Assembly (NCBI GenBank): GCA_963708735.1 | Contig: CAVPTW010000014.1 | Coordinates: 68,386-132,385 of the forward strand | Length of the DNA: 64,000 nt | From: JAGPUQ01 sp963708735 | Lineage (GTDB): Bacteria; Pseudomonadota; Gammaproteobacteria; Pseudomonadales; Porticoccaceae | Reading direction: 5' to 3' | In this document: positions 1-8,809 of the stretch, in pieces | Layout of the letters: every line of letters begins with the position of its first letter | How positions within the stretch are numbered: the first letter of the stretch is position 1 | Translations under genes and position numbers: made by a program | The notes under the pieces: model-generated | Told to the model about the DNA's origin: nothing | Seen by the model: the letters and a program-made list of their open reading frames with translations, nothing else | Databases searched by the model: none

Positions 1-501
1 GGCCTCTCCCGCCGAGGTCACATAGGACTTGCGGATACCATCGAGACGATAGCCCTCCGGGGTTTTCTCGACGGCGGACAGCTGCATGCCGGGCACCCAG
101 TCGTCGCCCTTGCCCGAGGTCTCGCCGCCGGCGACGGTGCAGAACACCTTGCCATCGACAATGCCCTTGAGAACGCCCTGGCGTTGCATGTCGCTCGGCA
201 TGCGGCTGATCAGTTCGGACGCCTCCACATGCATCTTGTAGCACATGCCGGTGGACGGACACTTCCGGGCGATTTCCTCGACCACCAGGCAGGTGGTCAA
301 CAGGTCGGCGCCGACACCGCCGTCGGCGGCGCTCACGCGCAGCTTCCACAGTCCGGCATCGCGCAGCGCGGCGAGGGACTGGCGCGGAAAGGCGCGCTCG
401 CGGTCGGTGGCCGCGGCCTGCGGGCCAACCTCGCGGGCAGCGATCTCGCGAGCGGTGTCACGCCAGCGTTGCTGTTGTTCGGTGAGCGGCAGATAGGTCA
501 T
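1..501 (-). CDS. Acyl-CoA dehydrogenase family protein, N-terminal part (cut by window edge)
   Basis: The frame opens at an ATG on the minus strand and runs off the left edge, giving 167 residues. They match the N-terminal helical domain and the start of the beta domain of acyl-CoA dehydrogenases, including a VVEEIARKCPSTGM-type stretch near residue 75 and an ETSGKGDD segment near residue 129, in the part that approaches FAD and substrate. The family oxidises acyl-CoA thioesters to enoyl-CoA using FAD. Its start overlaps the stop of the upstream MFS gene in an ATGA arrangement, so the two are probably translationally coupled in one catabolic operon. The C-terminal domain with the catalytic Glu is outside the window, so the substrate class cannot be judged. 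Confidence 0.88.
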   Translation of the reverse strand, partial: MTYLPLTEQQQRWRDTAREIAAREVGPQAAATDRERAFPRQSLAALRDAGLWKLRVSAADGGVGADLLTTCLVVEEIARKCPSTGMCYKMHVEASELISRMPSDMQRQGVLKGIVDGKVFCTVAGGETSGKGDDWVPGMQLSAVEKTPEGYRLDGIRKSYVTSAGEA

Positions 502-1786
502 GGTGGGATCCTCACATCGTCATTGGCGAACTGGGTGGTGGATTCAAACGGGGTCGGGGCCGGATTGGGTTTGCGCGGCGCCGCCAGCCAGAGACTCAGG
601 GGCGACACCAGCGCCATGATCAGTCCGGTCGCCAGCATGGCCCGATAATCGCCGGTGACATCGTACAGCCAGCCGCCGAGCCAGGCGCCGAGCGCCGCGC
701 CCAGCGATCCCGAAATCGCCAGGGTGCCGAAAATCGACGGGAAGAACGGGCCCGCAAACAGATCGCGCGAAGTGGCGGGATAAATGGGTGCATTGGCGCC
801 ATACCCAAAACCCGCGCAGATCGCAAAGCCCACCGCGAGCCACAGCACCGCGGTCCACCAGCCGAGCGCGGCAAGCGCGGCGACCGCCAGCACATTACAG
901 ACCGCCGCGAAGGTATAGGCCCATTCGCGACCGATGCGGTCGGAGAGCCGACCCCAGAACAGTTGCCCGGCGATGCTGGCAATGCCGATGGTGCCCGCGA
1001 TCAGGGAACTCTGCGCCTTGGGAATGCCGTGATCGACCATGAAGGCAAACTGGTGGATCAGCAGAATCTGCGCCAGGCAGGCGCCGGTGAGAAAGGCGAA
1101 GCCCGCGTACCAGAAGCGCGGCGAACGCACCGCCGTCGGCAGCACCCAGTGCGGTGTCGCCGACACCGACGCTGCGGTGACGGTGGGGGTGATCGCAAGG
1201 CTGGATACCGGCCGCTCCGGCACCCGCAGCAGCCACCAGGCGGACGGGATGATCCACAGCGGCCCCAGCAGCGCCAGCAACAGGAAGGTCTGACGCCAGC
1301 CGAAGTGTTCCACCGCGCATTGATTGCCGGCACCCCGATCAGAATACCGAAGCCGACGCCGGCGAGCGCAAAGCCGAGCGCAGTGCCCAGACGCGCGGGA
1401 TAGCAGCGCTCCACGGTGACGATAAAGGGCACCCAGCCCGCCATCGCGATGCCCAGGGCCGCGACGACGCCAAAGGTGAAATAGAGCTGCCACCAGGTCT
1501 GAATCAGCGCGGTCAGGGCGAGACCGATACTGAACAGCAGCCCGCCCAGTGCAATCACCCGGCGCGCGCCCATGCGCTCGATCATGCGGCCGTTGAGCGG
1601 GCCGGACAGGCCGTGCACCAGGCTCATCACCGAGATGGCGCCGGCGGTGAGCGAACGGCTCCAGCCCATGTCCTCGACCAGGGCGACCAGAAACACCGAA
1701 TAGGCGAACCAGACGCCGTAGACCGCGCCCAGGGTCACAAAAGCAACGGCTACCGCCGTGGGGCCGTGGGGATTGCGATGGGGCAT
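498..1786 (-). pseudogene. MFS transporter, split by a frameshift near 1310-1320
   Basis: Two adjacent reading frames together encode a complete 12-helix major facilitator protein. The first frame, starting at ATG 1786, covers the N-terminal helices as far as the sequence IGVPAINA. The other frame resumes at VEHFGWRQTF and continues to the stop at 498. One indel in the GC-rich stretch around 1310-1320 explains the break. The family moves small solutes, often carboxylates (MCT/oxalate-formate type), through the inner membrane. Its place between the acyl-CoA dehydrogenase (4-base ATGA overlap) and the methyltransferase suggests it imports the compound this cluster degrades. Protein quality on both sides is good, so a sequencing error is as likely as real inactivation. 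Confidence 0.8.
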
Positions 1787-1858
1787 GATTTTCCTTGGCG
1801 CAGCGTTCCGGATGACGACGTCCCCGCACGGGAGCGGGGACACCTCCCGTCAAATCCG

Positions 1859-2920
1859 CTAGGGCCGGATCTCGTAGAGCGCGTTGAGCGGATGCTGGAT
1901 CGCCAGCCGGCGCACCGAGGCAAAGCCCGCGGCGGCGCAGAATTCCCGCACCCGGGATTCCGGCAGACCCACCGTACCCAGGCCGTCCCCGCCCTGGGCA
2001 AGCGACGTGGTCATGCAGAAATGCAGGCTCGCGCCCAGCTTGAATACCGCGAGCGGCCCGCTGTTGTCGGCGGGATCGTCGGTGCAGTCGATATCCATCA
2101 GCACATAGATGCCGTCGTCCTTCACCGCCCGGCGCAGGGCGCGAATGCCGCCGCGCGGATCGGCCATGTCGTGGATCACATCGAAGGTCGCCACCACATC
2201 GAACTGGCCGTCGACGCCCTTGGCGAAATCCGCCACTTCGAAGCTGACCCGATCCGCGACGCCGGCTTCCCGGGCGTTGGCGCGCGCCTTCTCGATATTG
2301 CCCGGAAAAATATCGAAGCCGTGAAAGCTCGCACCGGGGAAACGCTGCGCCATCTCGATGGTCGAGCGCCCGGCGCCGCAACCGAAGTCCGCGAAACTGC
2401 CGCCGGCGTCCAGTTTGGCGATGACCGCGGGCATCTCCGGTAGCCACTGACTCACCAGGTTGTTCTTGTAGCGCACGCAGGTGTTGTGTTCGAGCCCCTC
2501 CCAGAAGTCCGCGTTGTAGCGCGAATAGTCGATGCCGCCGCCCTCGCGGAACGCGCGCAGCAGATCCTGATAGGGATCGAGAATCGCGTTGAACATGCGA
2601 AACAGCCCGCCCTGATAGAGCGGCCCGCCGACGTCCACCAGTGCCGGCCGGTGCGCTTCCGGCACCGACACCTTGCGGGTCGCCTTGTCGAAATCCAGAT
2701 AGCCCGCGAGCGAGATGCCGTAGATCCACTCGCGCAGATAACGCTCGTTGAGCCCGGTGTGCGCCGCCAGTTCCGCGCTGGTGAGCGGGCCCTTTTCGGC
2801 GATGGTCTTGAACAGATCGAGGCGATCGCCGATGGCGCACAGGCGGATCGCCATCATGCCAGTGGCATGGCCGATGATCTGGCCGACAAAGGCCATGGGG
2901 TCCTGATTGGGTGCGGTCAT
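1859..2920 (-). CDS. Class I SAM-dependent methyltransferase with N-terminal winged helix
   Basis: This 353-residue protein has an N-terminal winged-helix/dimerisation region (about 20-95) like O-methyltransferases and Rv2258c-like proteins, then a Rossmann methyltransferase domain with motif I DFGCGAGRS at 178-186, an acidic residue in FHGFDIFPG near 200-207, and a DVIHDM post-motif region. It should transfer a methyl group from SAM to a small molecule in the cytoplasm; the acceptor is unknown. The start has a GGGGGAG ribosome site six bases upstream. It is the first gene after the 2937-3114 gap and is followed by the MFS gene. A small-molecule O-methyltransferase role is inference. Confidence 0.85.
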   Translation of the reverse strand: MTAPNQDPMAFVGQIIGHATGMMAIRLCAIGDRLDLFKTIAEKGPLTSAELAAHTGLNERYLREWIYGISLAGYLDFDKATRKVSVPEAHRPALVDVGGPLYQGGLFRMFNAILDPYQDLLRAFREGGGIDYSRYNADFWEGLEHNTCVRYKNNLVSQWLPEMPAVIAKLDAGGSFADFGCGAGRSTIEMAQRFPGASFHGFDIFPGNIEKARANAREAGVADRVSFEVADFAKGVDGQFDVVATFDVIHDMADPRGGIRALRRAVKDDGIYVLMDIDCTDDPADNSGPLAVFKLGASLHFCMTTSLAQGGDGLGTVGLPESRVREFCAAAGFASVRRLAIQHPLNALYEIRP

Positions 2921-3114
2921 GAATACTCCCCCGTAATTTTTAGTAGGTGTTGGTCGGTACTATAGCAACGACCGCGCGATTACCGGATCAATAGCGCAGC
3001 GCCGGTGCGGGCGCCTTATCCTGCAGCAGATATTCGCCGACGCTGCGGATCCGAAAGCCGATCTGGGCGATGGGACCGATGCTGCGCCCAAGGTTACCGG
3101 TCCGAACCAGGATC
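2921..3114. other. Intergenic gap between two minus-strand catabolic genes
   Basis: No gene with a start codon is visible here. About 20-50 bases upstream of the methyltransferase start is a short AT-rich stretch (CTACTAAAAATTA read on the minus strand) that could hold its promoter. On the minus strand one frame is open from just after the flavoprotein stop to a TGA near 2991 and reads like protein (for example IGPIAQIGFRIRSVGEYLL), but it has no ATG, GTG or TTG start. Confidence 0.4.
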
Positions 3115-4269
3115 TCAGAACCCGGGCTCTACCGGCTCGGCACCGAGCAGCACCGCTCCGGCCGACTGCTGGAAACCGCGCCGCGCCTCGATCGCCGCAA
3201 TGATGGCGTGGACATTGGACAGACAGCGCTCCAGAGGGTGGCCCTGCATGAAGGCCGCCCGCGAACCCTTGACGTAGAGCCGGCCGACCATGTCGCGGGC
3301 GATATCGCCGGCGTAAAAGCTGGCAGCGTACAGTTCGGCCTTTGCCTTGCCGCTCAGGGGCTCGCCCCGGTTCACCAGTTCCCACACCGCCTCATAGGTC
3401 TCCGCGCAACCGGCGCGGATCGCGCGCAGCGCCGCCGTGGCGTCGGCGATCACGATCTGGATCTCGGCCTGATCCTTGAGCGCGCGGCCGGTAATCGAGG
3501 AAATCTTGGTGGTGATCTCCTGGCTCGCGGCGGCAATGGCCCCCTGCAGTACGCCCACCGCCACGGCGGCAAAAATCGGCAGCGTGAGCACGGTCGCCGG
3601 ATTGCGAAACAGCGGCCGGTCGATCCGCGGCGGACTGCCGGGGAGAGTGGCCAACGCATCGGGCACGAACAGGTCCGCCACATCCACCTGGTTGCTGCCG
3701 GTACCGCGCATGGCCGCGGCGTGCTGCCAGGTCTGGGCGATCTCGACGCGCTCGGTAGGCACCAGGAACAACCGCACCTCGGGCCGGCCGTTGACCAGCC
3801 GGGGGCCGTCCTCGTCCACCACGCGCGCCATCAGCGCGCACCAACGGGAGTCCTCGCAGCCGGTGACCACCGGCCAGGAGCCGCTCAGGCGATAGCCGCC
3901 AGGCGCCGCCCTGGCGGTAGCCAGTGCCACTGCCGAAAAACCGAAGTTGCGATCGGGCTCGGCGAACAGCGCGCGGCGCTCGGCTTCCGGCACCACCGCA
4001 GCGGCCATGCAGGCGGGAATCGAGTTGACCATGTACCAGCTCACCGCTGGATCCGCCGCAGCGATCTCGGCGGTGGCAAGAAAAGCTTGTTTGGGCGTCA
4101 CCTCCAGACCGCCGACCTCAACGGGCGCAAACAACCGGAACATTCCCGCGCGACCCACGGCTTCCACGACTTCGGGAGCGAGGCGGGCGCGCAGCTCGCC
4201 TTCGCGCCGTTTTTCGCTGATCAGCGGGTACAGGGACTTGGCCATTTCGACCGGACATGCTGTGTTCAT
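3115..4269 (-). CDS. Acyl-CoA dehydrogenase-like flavin-dependent protein (HpaH/HsaA-type fold)
   Basis: The 384 residues have the acyl-CoA dehydrogenase fold: an N-terminal helical domain, a middle beta domain around 120-220 (GYRLSGSWPVVTGC then RGTGSNQVDV), and a C-terminal helical domain ending LLGAEPVEPGF. The short variant with RGTGSN and this ending resembles group D flavin monooxygenases and type-2 acyl-CoA dehydrogenase domains, which hydroxylate phenolic or polyketide substrates using reduced flavin. It may therefore be either a dehydrogenase or a hydroxylase. It follows the amidohydrolase at 4382-5533 in the same minus-strand series. No flavin reductase gene is seen beside it, which slightly favours the dehydrogenase reading. 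Confidence 0.8.
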   Translation of the reverse strand: MNTACPVEMAKSLYPLISEKRREGELRARLAPEVVEAVGRAGMFRLFAPVEVGGLEVTPKQAFLATAEIAAADPAVSWYMVNSIPACMAAAVVPEAERRALFAEPDRNFGFSAVALATARAAPGGYRLSGSWPVVTGCEDSRWCALMARVVDEDGPRLVNGRPEVRLFLVPTERVEIAQTWQHAAAMRGTGSNQVDVADLFVPDALATLPGSPPRIDRPLFRNPATVLTLPIFAAVAVGVLQGAIAAASQEITTKISSITGRALKDQAEIQIVIADATAALRAIRAGCAETYEAVWELVNRGEPLSGKAKAELYAASFYAGDIARDMVGRLYVKGSRAAFMQGHPLERCLSNVHAIIAAIEARRGFQQSAGAVLLGAEPVEPGF

Positions 4270-4381
4270 CTCGTCTCACTCCTGAAGCATCGAATGACTG
4301 TCATGCAACCTGCGCCGCGGGCCGGCGCAGGAAGATCCCATTCGCGCTACGCTCCCCGGACCGTGCGCGGAACCACGCGAA

Positions 4382-5533
4382 TCAAAGGGCAAACAATCGG
4401 CGCGCGTTTTCGCCCAGCACTGCGCGCTGGTCCGCGTCGGAAAGCCGGGCGACACTCGCACGAATCAATTCCGGCGCATCCAGGTTGGCATCGATGTGCG
4501 GAAAATCCGAACCCCAGAGAATTCGGTCGCGGCCGACCAGTTCCAGGCAGCTGCCGATGGTGCGCTCCTCGGGTTCGGCGACAAACCAGAGGTTGCGGCG
4601 GAAGTACTCGCTGGGCCGGCCCAGCGCCAGTTCGGCGTCGAACCCGCGGAAGTGGCGGTATTTCTCGTCCAGCCGGTCCATGGCGTAGGGCACCCAGCCG
4701 CAGCCCGCCTCGATCGCCACCACCTTGAGGTGCGGAAACTTGTCGAACAGACCGTCCATCACCATGGCCATGCAGGCCGGCATCACCTGGGACGCGGCGC
4801 CGAGCGCGAAGGTGAAGGTGCGGTTGGCCGGGGTGTCGTACCAATCGCCCACGAAACCCGTGACCAGGCGCCGGGTGCGCACGATGACGTGGACCAGCAG
4901 CGGCACTCCCGCCTCTTCAATGCGCGCCCAGAGCGGGTCGAAATGGGGATCGGCGAAGCCCTTGCCGTCCACCCGTTCGGGTGCGAGAAACACGCCCTTG
5001 AAACCCTGGTCGAGGCGCAACTCCAGTTCCTTCACCGCACCCGGAATATCCCGTAAATTGAGGTGCGCGGCGATCACCAGCCGGTCGCGGTCGGCGGCCT
5101 GAAAGTCATGCACCCAGTCGTTGTAGGCGCGGCAGTACGCATTGGCCAGCGCGTTGTCCGGCGTATCCCAGAAGATGCCGATGGTGGGCAGCACCAGGCC
5201 GGCGTTCAGGCCCCAGCGGTCGAACAGCGCGACGCGGTCGGAACCGAACATGCTCGAACGCGGCGCGCCGTCGAGATAGCCGAGGCGGGAGCGCGGATCC
5301 ATGGCCTGATTGCGGTCCAGCTCCGCACCCCCGAGCGCCGCGGTGCAGTTGGGCAGAATGAGCTGGTTATCGACAAACAGCTGATCGATACCGTCGGCAG
5401 TCCGGCGGAACTGGATGCTGCGATGCCGGAAAGCGGGATCGAGGTAGCTGTCCCACAGATCCGGCGGCTCCAGTACATGGGCGTCGGCGTCGAACAGAAA
5501 AGGCGCAGCAAGCGCAGATGCGACCATGGTCAT
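4382..5533 (-). CDS. Amidohydrolase family 2 (ACMSD-like) metal-dependent hydrolase
   Basis: The 383-residue TIM-barrel hydrolase begins with FDADAHVLEP (DAH at 17-19, the first metal-binding pair). It contains a VPLLVHVI strand, a CGWVPYAMDRLDEKY segment and, near the C-terminus, ILWGSDFPH with the catalytic/metal Asp. These are hallmarks of the Amidohydro_2 family, whose members decarboxylate or hydrolyse cyclic acids (ACMSD, resorcylate decarboxylase and relatives). The start is the first of two close ATGs, about five bases after a GGGGAA site; the second ATG is at 5527. It is one of three amidohydrolases in this cluster, which argues for ring-cleavage or decarboxylation steps. The substrate is unknown. 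Confidence 0.86.
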   Translation of the reverse strand: MTMVASALAAPFLFDADAHVLEPPDLWDSYLDPAFRHRSIQFRRTADGIDQLFVDNQLILPNCTAALGGAELDRNQAMDPRSRLGYLDGAPRSSMFGSDRVALFDRWGLNAGLVLPTIGIFWDTPDNALANAYCRAYNDWVHDFQAADRDRLVIAAHLNLRDIPGAVKELELRLDQGFKGVFLAPERVDGKGFADPHFDPLWARIEEAGVPLLVHVIVRTRRLVTGFVGDWYDTPANRTFTFALGAASQVMPACMAMVMDGLFDKFPHLKVVAIEAGCGWVPYAMDRLDEKYRHFRGFDAELALGRPSEYFRRNLWFVAEPEERTIGSCLELVGRDRILWGSDFPHIDANLDAPELIRASVARLSDADQRAVLGENARRLFAL

Positions 5534-5568
5534 GGCACTTCCCCTTCGAACAGAGGCTCCCCCACAGA

Positions 5569-5610
5569 CGGCGGCCCGCAACGGGTTCGCCGCTGCGGGC
5601 CGCCGTTTTT
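5569..5610. terminator. Strong intergenic hairpin (12-bp stem)
   Basis: A perfect inverted repeat CGGCGGCCCGCA / TGCGGGCCGCCG at 5569-5580 and 5594-5605 is followed on the plus strand by five T. The flanking genes run on the minus strand, where no T-run follows the stem. It may therefore attenuate the operon, or block antisense transcription, rather than act as a normal terminator. Confidence 0.45.
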
Positions 5611-5638
5611 CCGGTTTTGCTTACCGGGCGGGCGCCAC

Positions 5639-7327
5639 TCAACCGTGGCCGTGGCGCAATATCCGACCCGGCAATGGACCTGCGGGATCGACCATATCCC
5701 GATTGTGCTGGCGCAACAGGGCGCCGTTGACGATGACCGCCTCGATCCCGCTGGCCTCGGAAATGAGCCGGTCGGCACCACCGGGGAAGTCGTAGACCCG
5801 TTGCAATTCGCCCGCGCCAACGGTCTCGGGATCGAACACCACCACATCGGCGGCGAGCCCCGGGGCGAGACGGCCGCGATCGGCGATGCCGCACACCTCG
5901 GCGGCGCGCGCCGTGAGGTGCCAGATCGCGTGCTCCATATCCAGCGAACCGCGTTCCCGCACCCAGTGGCCGAGCAGATAGGTGGCAAAGCAGGCGTCGC
6001 ACAACTGGCTCGCGTGCGCGCCGCCATCGGAAAGACCCACCACCACATTGGGATCCTTGAGCAGGACCTCGACCTCGTCCTCGTCGTGGTTGGCGATCGG
6101 CATGCGGATGCGCATGGCGAGATCGCTCTCCAGGGCAAGATCGAGCAGCAGATCGACGGGATGCAGATCACGTTCGGCCGCGACCTCGAACAGCGACCGC
6201 TCCTCCAGCGCAGGCTGCGGCGGGCAAAAGGAAATCACGGTCTTGGGCCAGCCGCCCATCACCAGCGACGCGTTGCCGGCCATGGCCGCCTTGAAGGCTT
6301 CGCGAAATTCGCCACTGCGGTACAGCGCCTTTTTGCCCTCGACATCCGCCGCCGATACCGGCTTGAACACCGGCATGCTTTCGAAGATGAAGGGCGCTTT
6401 CATGGTCATTTCGAAATTGAGGGCGCGCGGACTCACCTGCGGGAACACCCGGGCGCCGGCCGCGACCATCTCGGCGGACTTTTTGAGTTGCGCGCGATGG
6501 TCGCCACCGCCGAGCGAGATGCCCTGCAGTAGCGCGGTCCAGGTCACGTTGCGACCGGTTACCCGGGAAATCTCGGCGAACTGGTCGTGGAGCACATCGC
6601 CACCGATGGTGGATTGCACCATGCCGGTGTTCTCTTCGCCCAACACCTTGCAGATCTCGAGAATTTCGGTGCGGTAGTCCGCGAGCCGGCTGGGCACCGG
6701 TTTGCCGCCGGCACCAATGTGGGTGGGCGCCTTGGAGGATGCGAATCCGAGCGCGCCGGCACGCAGCGCCTCGCGCACGATCTCGCGCATTTGCCCCACC
6801 TCGGCCACCGTCGCCTGACGCTCGGTGGCATCCTCGCCCATCACGTAGAGACGCAGCGGGGTATGGCCGATCAGCACGCCCACATTGATGCCGCTGCCGT
6901 TACGCTCGATCGCATCCAAGTACTGGGGAAAGGTTTCAAACGGCCAGTTCTCACCAAGGCCCGCCTTGAGGGCGTTGGCATCCATGCCCTCGACGTTTTC
7001 CAGGGTCCGGATGATGGTGTCGCGATCAGCGGGCCGGACCGGCGCCACGCCGAAACCACAGTTGCCCAACACTACGGTGGTCACGCCATGCCAGGGCGAA
7101 ATGGTCATCATGCGATCCCAGATGATCTGGGCGTCGTAATGGGTGTGGCAGTCGATGAAACCGGGACTCACCATCTTGCCGGTCGCGTCGATCACCTGAC
7201 GCGCCTCACCGGGCGCCGCGCCAAGAGCGATGATCTTGCCGTCCTTGATCCCGACGTCGCCCCGGTAGCGGGGCGTGCGGGTACCGTCGACGATGGTCCC
7301 GCCGGTTATCTTGATGTCGTATTGCAT
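5639..7327 (-). CDS. D-aminoacylase / amidohydrolase family 3 protein
   Basis: This 562-residue protein is a urease-superfamily amidohydrolase. It has an N-terminal small beta domain, the metal motif GFIDCHTHYDAQ (HTH at 61-63), a GNCGFGVAPV segment, an SDGGAH segment near the C-terminus, and the closing beta domain GLAADVVVFDPETV. These match N-acyl-D-amino-acid deacylases and related AmiH3 enzymes, which hydrolyse N-acyl or cyclic amide bonds. The ATG at 7327 directly precedes the conserved YDIKITGGTIVDG start, and an AGGAG site lies a little upstream. It lies between two family-2 amidohydrolases on the same strand. A true D-aminoacylase role is uncertain, because many members in catabolic clusters act on other amides. 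Confidence 0.86.
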   Translation of the reverse strand: MQYDIKITGGTIVDGTRTPRYRGDVGIKDGKIIALGAAPGEARQVIDATGKMVSPGFIDCHTHYDAQIIWDRMMTISPWHGVTTVVLGNCGFGVAPVRPADRDTIIRTLENVEGMDANALKAGLGENWPFETFPQYLDAIERNGSGINVGVLIGHTPLRLYVMGEDATERQATVAEVGQMREIVREALRAGALGFASSKAPTHIGAGGKPVPSRLADYRTEILEICKVLGEENTGMVQSTIGGDVLHDQFAEISRVTGRNVTWTALLQGISLGGGDHRAQLKKSAEMVAAGARVFPQVSPRALNFEMTMKAPFIFESMPVFKPVSAADVEGKKALYRSGEFREAFKAAMAGNASLVMGGWPKTVISFCPPQPALEERSLFEVAAERDLHPVDLLLDLALESDLAMRIRMPIANHDEDEVEVLLKDPNVVVGLSDGGAHASQLCDACFATYLLGHWVRERGSLDMEHAIWHLTARAAEVCGIADRGRLAPGLAADVVVFDPETVGAGELQRVYDFPGGADRLISEASGIEAVIVNGALLRQHNRDMVDPAGPLPGRILRHGHG

Positions 7328-7381
7328 GGCACATCTCTCCAGGAGCAAACCGGGGACCTCGGCCCCCGGTCGCGTCTTTGG

Positions 7382-8527
7382 TCATGCCGGAATCTTGTCC
7401 ACCGGCAGGTTGTAACATTCGATGATGTTTTCCCGCATGATCCAGCGCATCTGTTCGTTGGTCAGACCACCCGCATGCTTCGCCAGCATCTCCTGGGACC
7501 AGGGCCAGGTAGCGTCGCTGTGGGGGAAGTCGTTGGCCCATACCAGACGTTTGGGGTTCATCAAGTTGGCGACCTTGAACGCGACCCAGTCGTCCTGGAA
7601 GGTCAGCCAGATGTTGCTGGCGATGTATTCACTCGGCATTTTCGCCAGGTTCTTGCCACCGCCCAGCCAGACGCCGTGGCGCTCATAGGCGTGATCCATG
7701 CGGTAGGAATAGTGGGGCAGCCAGCCCGCATCGGCTTCGGCGGCGATGAATTTGAGCTTGGGATGGCGCTCGAACACACCACTCAGCACGAACACGCCCA
7801 TCACGTCCTGTACCGAACGGATGATGCTCATGAAACCGTTGACCTTGTTGCCGCGCACCCGGGCGATATCACCGACACCGCCGCCGCGTGACGTCAGGAT
7901 GTGGAACGACAACGGCAGGCCGAGATCGACCGCGCACTCCCACAGCGCGTCATACATGGGATCGTCGTAGTCCGCTTCCTTCGGATCGCCCGGCATCATG
8001 ACGCCGACGAAACCCTTCTTCTTGGCGTCCTGGAAATCCTTGATCATCTGATCGACGGATTCGCCCGAGGTTTGCGCGAGACCGAACAGGCGGCCCGTGG
8101 GCGCATCCGCCATGTAGTGCGCCAGCCATTCGTTGTAGGCATGCATGCACGCGGTCTTGTAGGCAAAATCGGGGTGATTGCACAGCGCCATACCCACGGA
8201 CGGGTAGAGAATCTCTGCCACCACGCCGTCGCGGTCCTGGTCCGCCACCCGGTATTTGGCCTCATGCCCGCTGCGGTGGAGCTGGTCGAAGGTGCAGCCT
8301 TTGGTGCGCTCGCCCAGTTCTTCGGGGGTCAGGCCGGCGGCCGCCACCAGACCCAGGGGAATGGCGGTGTCCATGCCGGGGATGACGTAGGTGTCGTTAC
8401 CCGCCTTGTCACGCACGATGGTGGGCGCGCGATCGCGGAATTTGGGGTCGATATAGTCGCTGTAACAGTTGGCCGGCTCAACGATGTGCGAGTCGGCGGA
8501 AATCAGGCCAAATCCCAAGCTGCTCAT
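7382..8527 (-). CDS. Amidohydrolase family 2 protein
   Basis: The 381-residue protein starts LISADSHIVEP (D12-S13-H14, the first metal ligands). It has a LPLSFHILT strand, an AEADAGWLPHYSYRMDHAYERH segment and the late motif LVWANDFPHSDATWPWS with the essential Asp. It belongs to the same family as the 4382-5533 gene but is clearly diverged, so it probably handles another step. The ATG at 8527 is chosen because the conserved DSH motif lies 12 residues in, and the sequence upstream is repeat DNA. The putative promoter at 8685-8713 would make this the first gene of the unit that runs on through 5533. Confidence 0.87.
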   Translation of the reverse strand: MSSLGFGLISADSHIVEPANCYSDYIDPKFRDRAPTIVRDKAGNDTYVIPGMDTAIPLGLVAAAGLTPEELGERTKGCTFDQLHRSGHEAKYRVADQDRDGVVAEILYPSVGMALCNHPDFAYKTACMHAYNEWLAHYMADAPTGRLFGLAQTSGESVDQMIKDFQDAKKKGFVGVMMPGDPKEADYDDPMYDALWECAVDLGLPLSFHILTSRGGGVGDIARVRGNKVNGFMSIIRSVQDVMGVFVLSGVFERHPKLKFIAAEADAGWLPHYSYRMDHAYERHGVWLGGGKNLAKMPSEYIASNIWLTFQDDWVAFKVANLMNPKRLVWANDFPHSDATWPWSQEMLAKHAGGLTNEQMRWIMRENIIECYNLPVDKIPA

Positions 8528-8546
8528 GGTCTGTACTCCGTGGTGT

Positions 8547-8588
8547 AGGGTGTGGTGTAAGGTCCGTGGTGTAAGGTCCGTGGGGCAA
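8547..8588. repeat. Short 14-bp tandem repeat in 5' leader
   Basis: Nearly three copies of a GGTCCGTGGTGTAA-type unit lie directly upstream of the amidohydrolase start, at 8561-8574 and 8575-8588 with a partial copy before them. They would sit in the mRNA leader if the promoter at 8685-8713 is used. No function is evident. Confidence 0.6.
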
Positions 8589-8684
8589 GGCCGCCAGGCG
8601 GCGGCGATCAGAAGGGCACTGACACGATACCGGCCCTGCGTTACCGAACAGCAACCGAGGTTACCGGTCGTTCGCCTCCCCGCC

Positions 8685-8713
8685 AATCTATGCAATCGAT
8701 TGCCATAATTCAA
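8685..8713 (-). promoter_or_regulatory. Putative sigma-70 promoter with palindromic operator in its spacer
   Basis: On the minus strand TTGAAT (8708-8713) and TAGATT (8685-8690) are separated by exactly 17 bases. The spacer contains the perfect 12-bp palindrome GCAATCGATTGC (8692-8703). It lies between the terminator at 8751-8775 and the amidohydrolase start at 8527. The position fits repression or activation by an unidentified dimeric regulator; none is encoded nearby. Confidence 0.5.
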
Positions 8714-8750
8714 CCCCGGCCGCAGCCTATCCGCGACCGGACCGGGGGCG

Positions 8751-8775
8751 AAAAAAGCCCCGCTGATGCGGGGCT
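8751..8775 (-). terminator. Rho-independent terminator after the luciferase-like gene
   Basis: The perfect stem AGCCCCGC / GCGGGGCT with loop TGAT is followed, in the minus-strand transcript, by a run of six U (A at 8751-8756 on the plus strand). It lies 35 bases past the stop of the 8810-10024 gene, so the upstream 8810-13011 transcript most likely ends here. Confidence 0.82.
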
Positions 8776-8809
8776 CTCCATCCGGGTCCATCCGGGTGCT
8801 GCCGACCGA

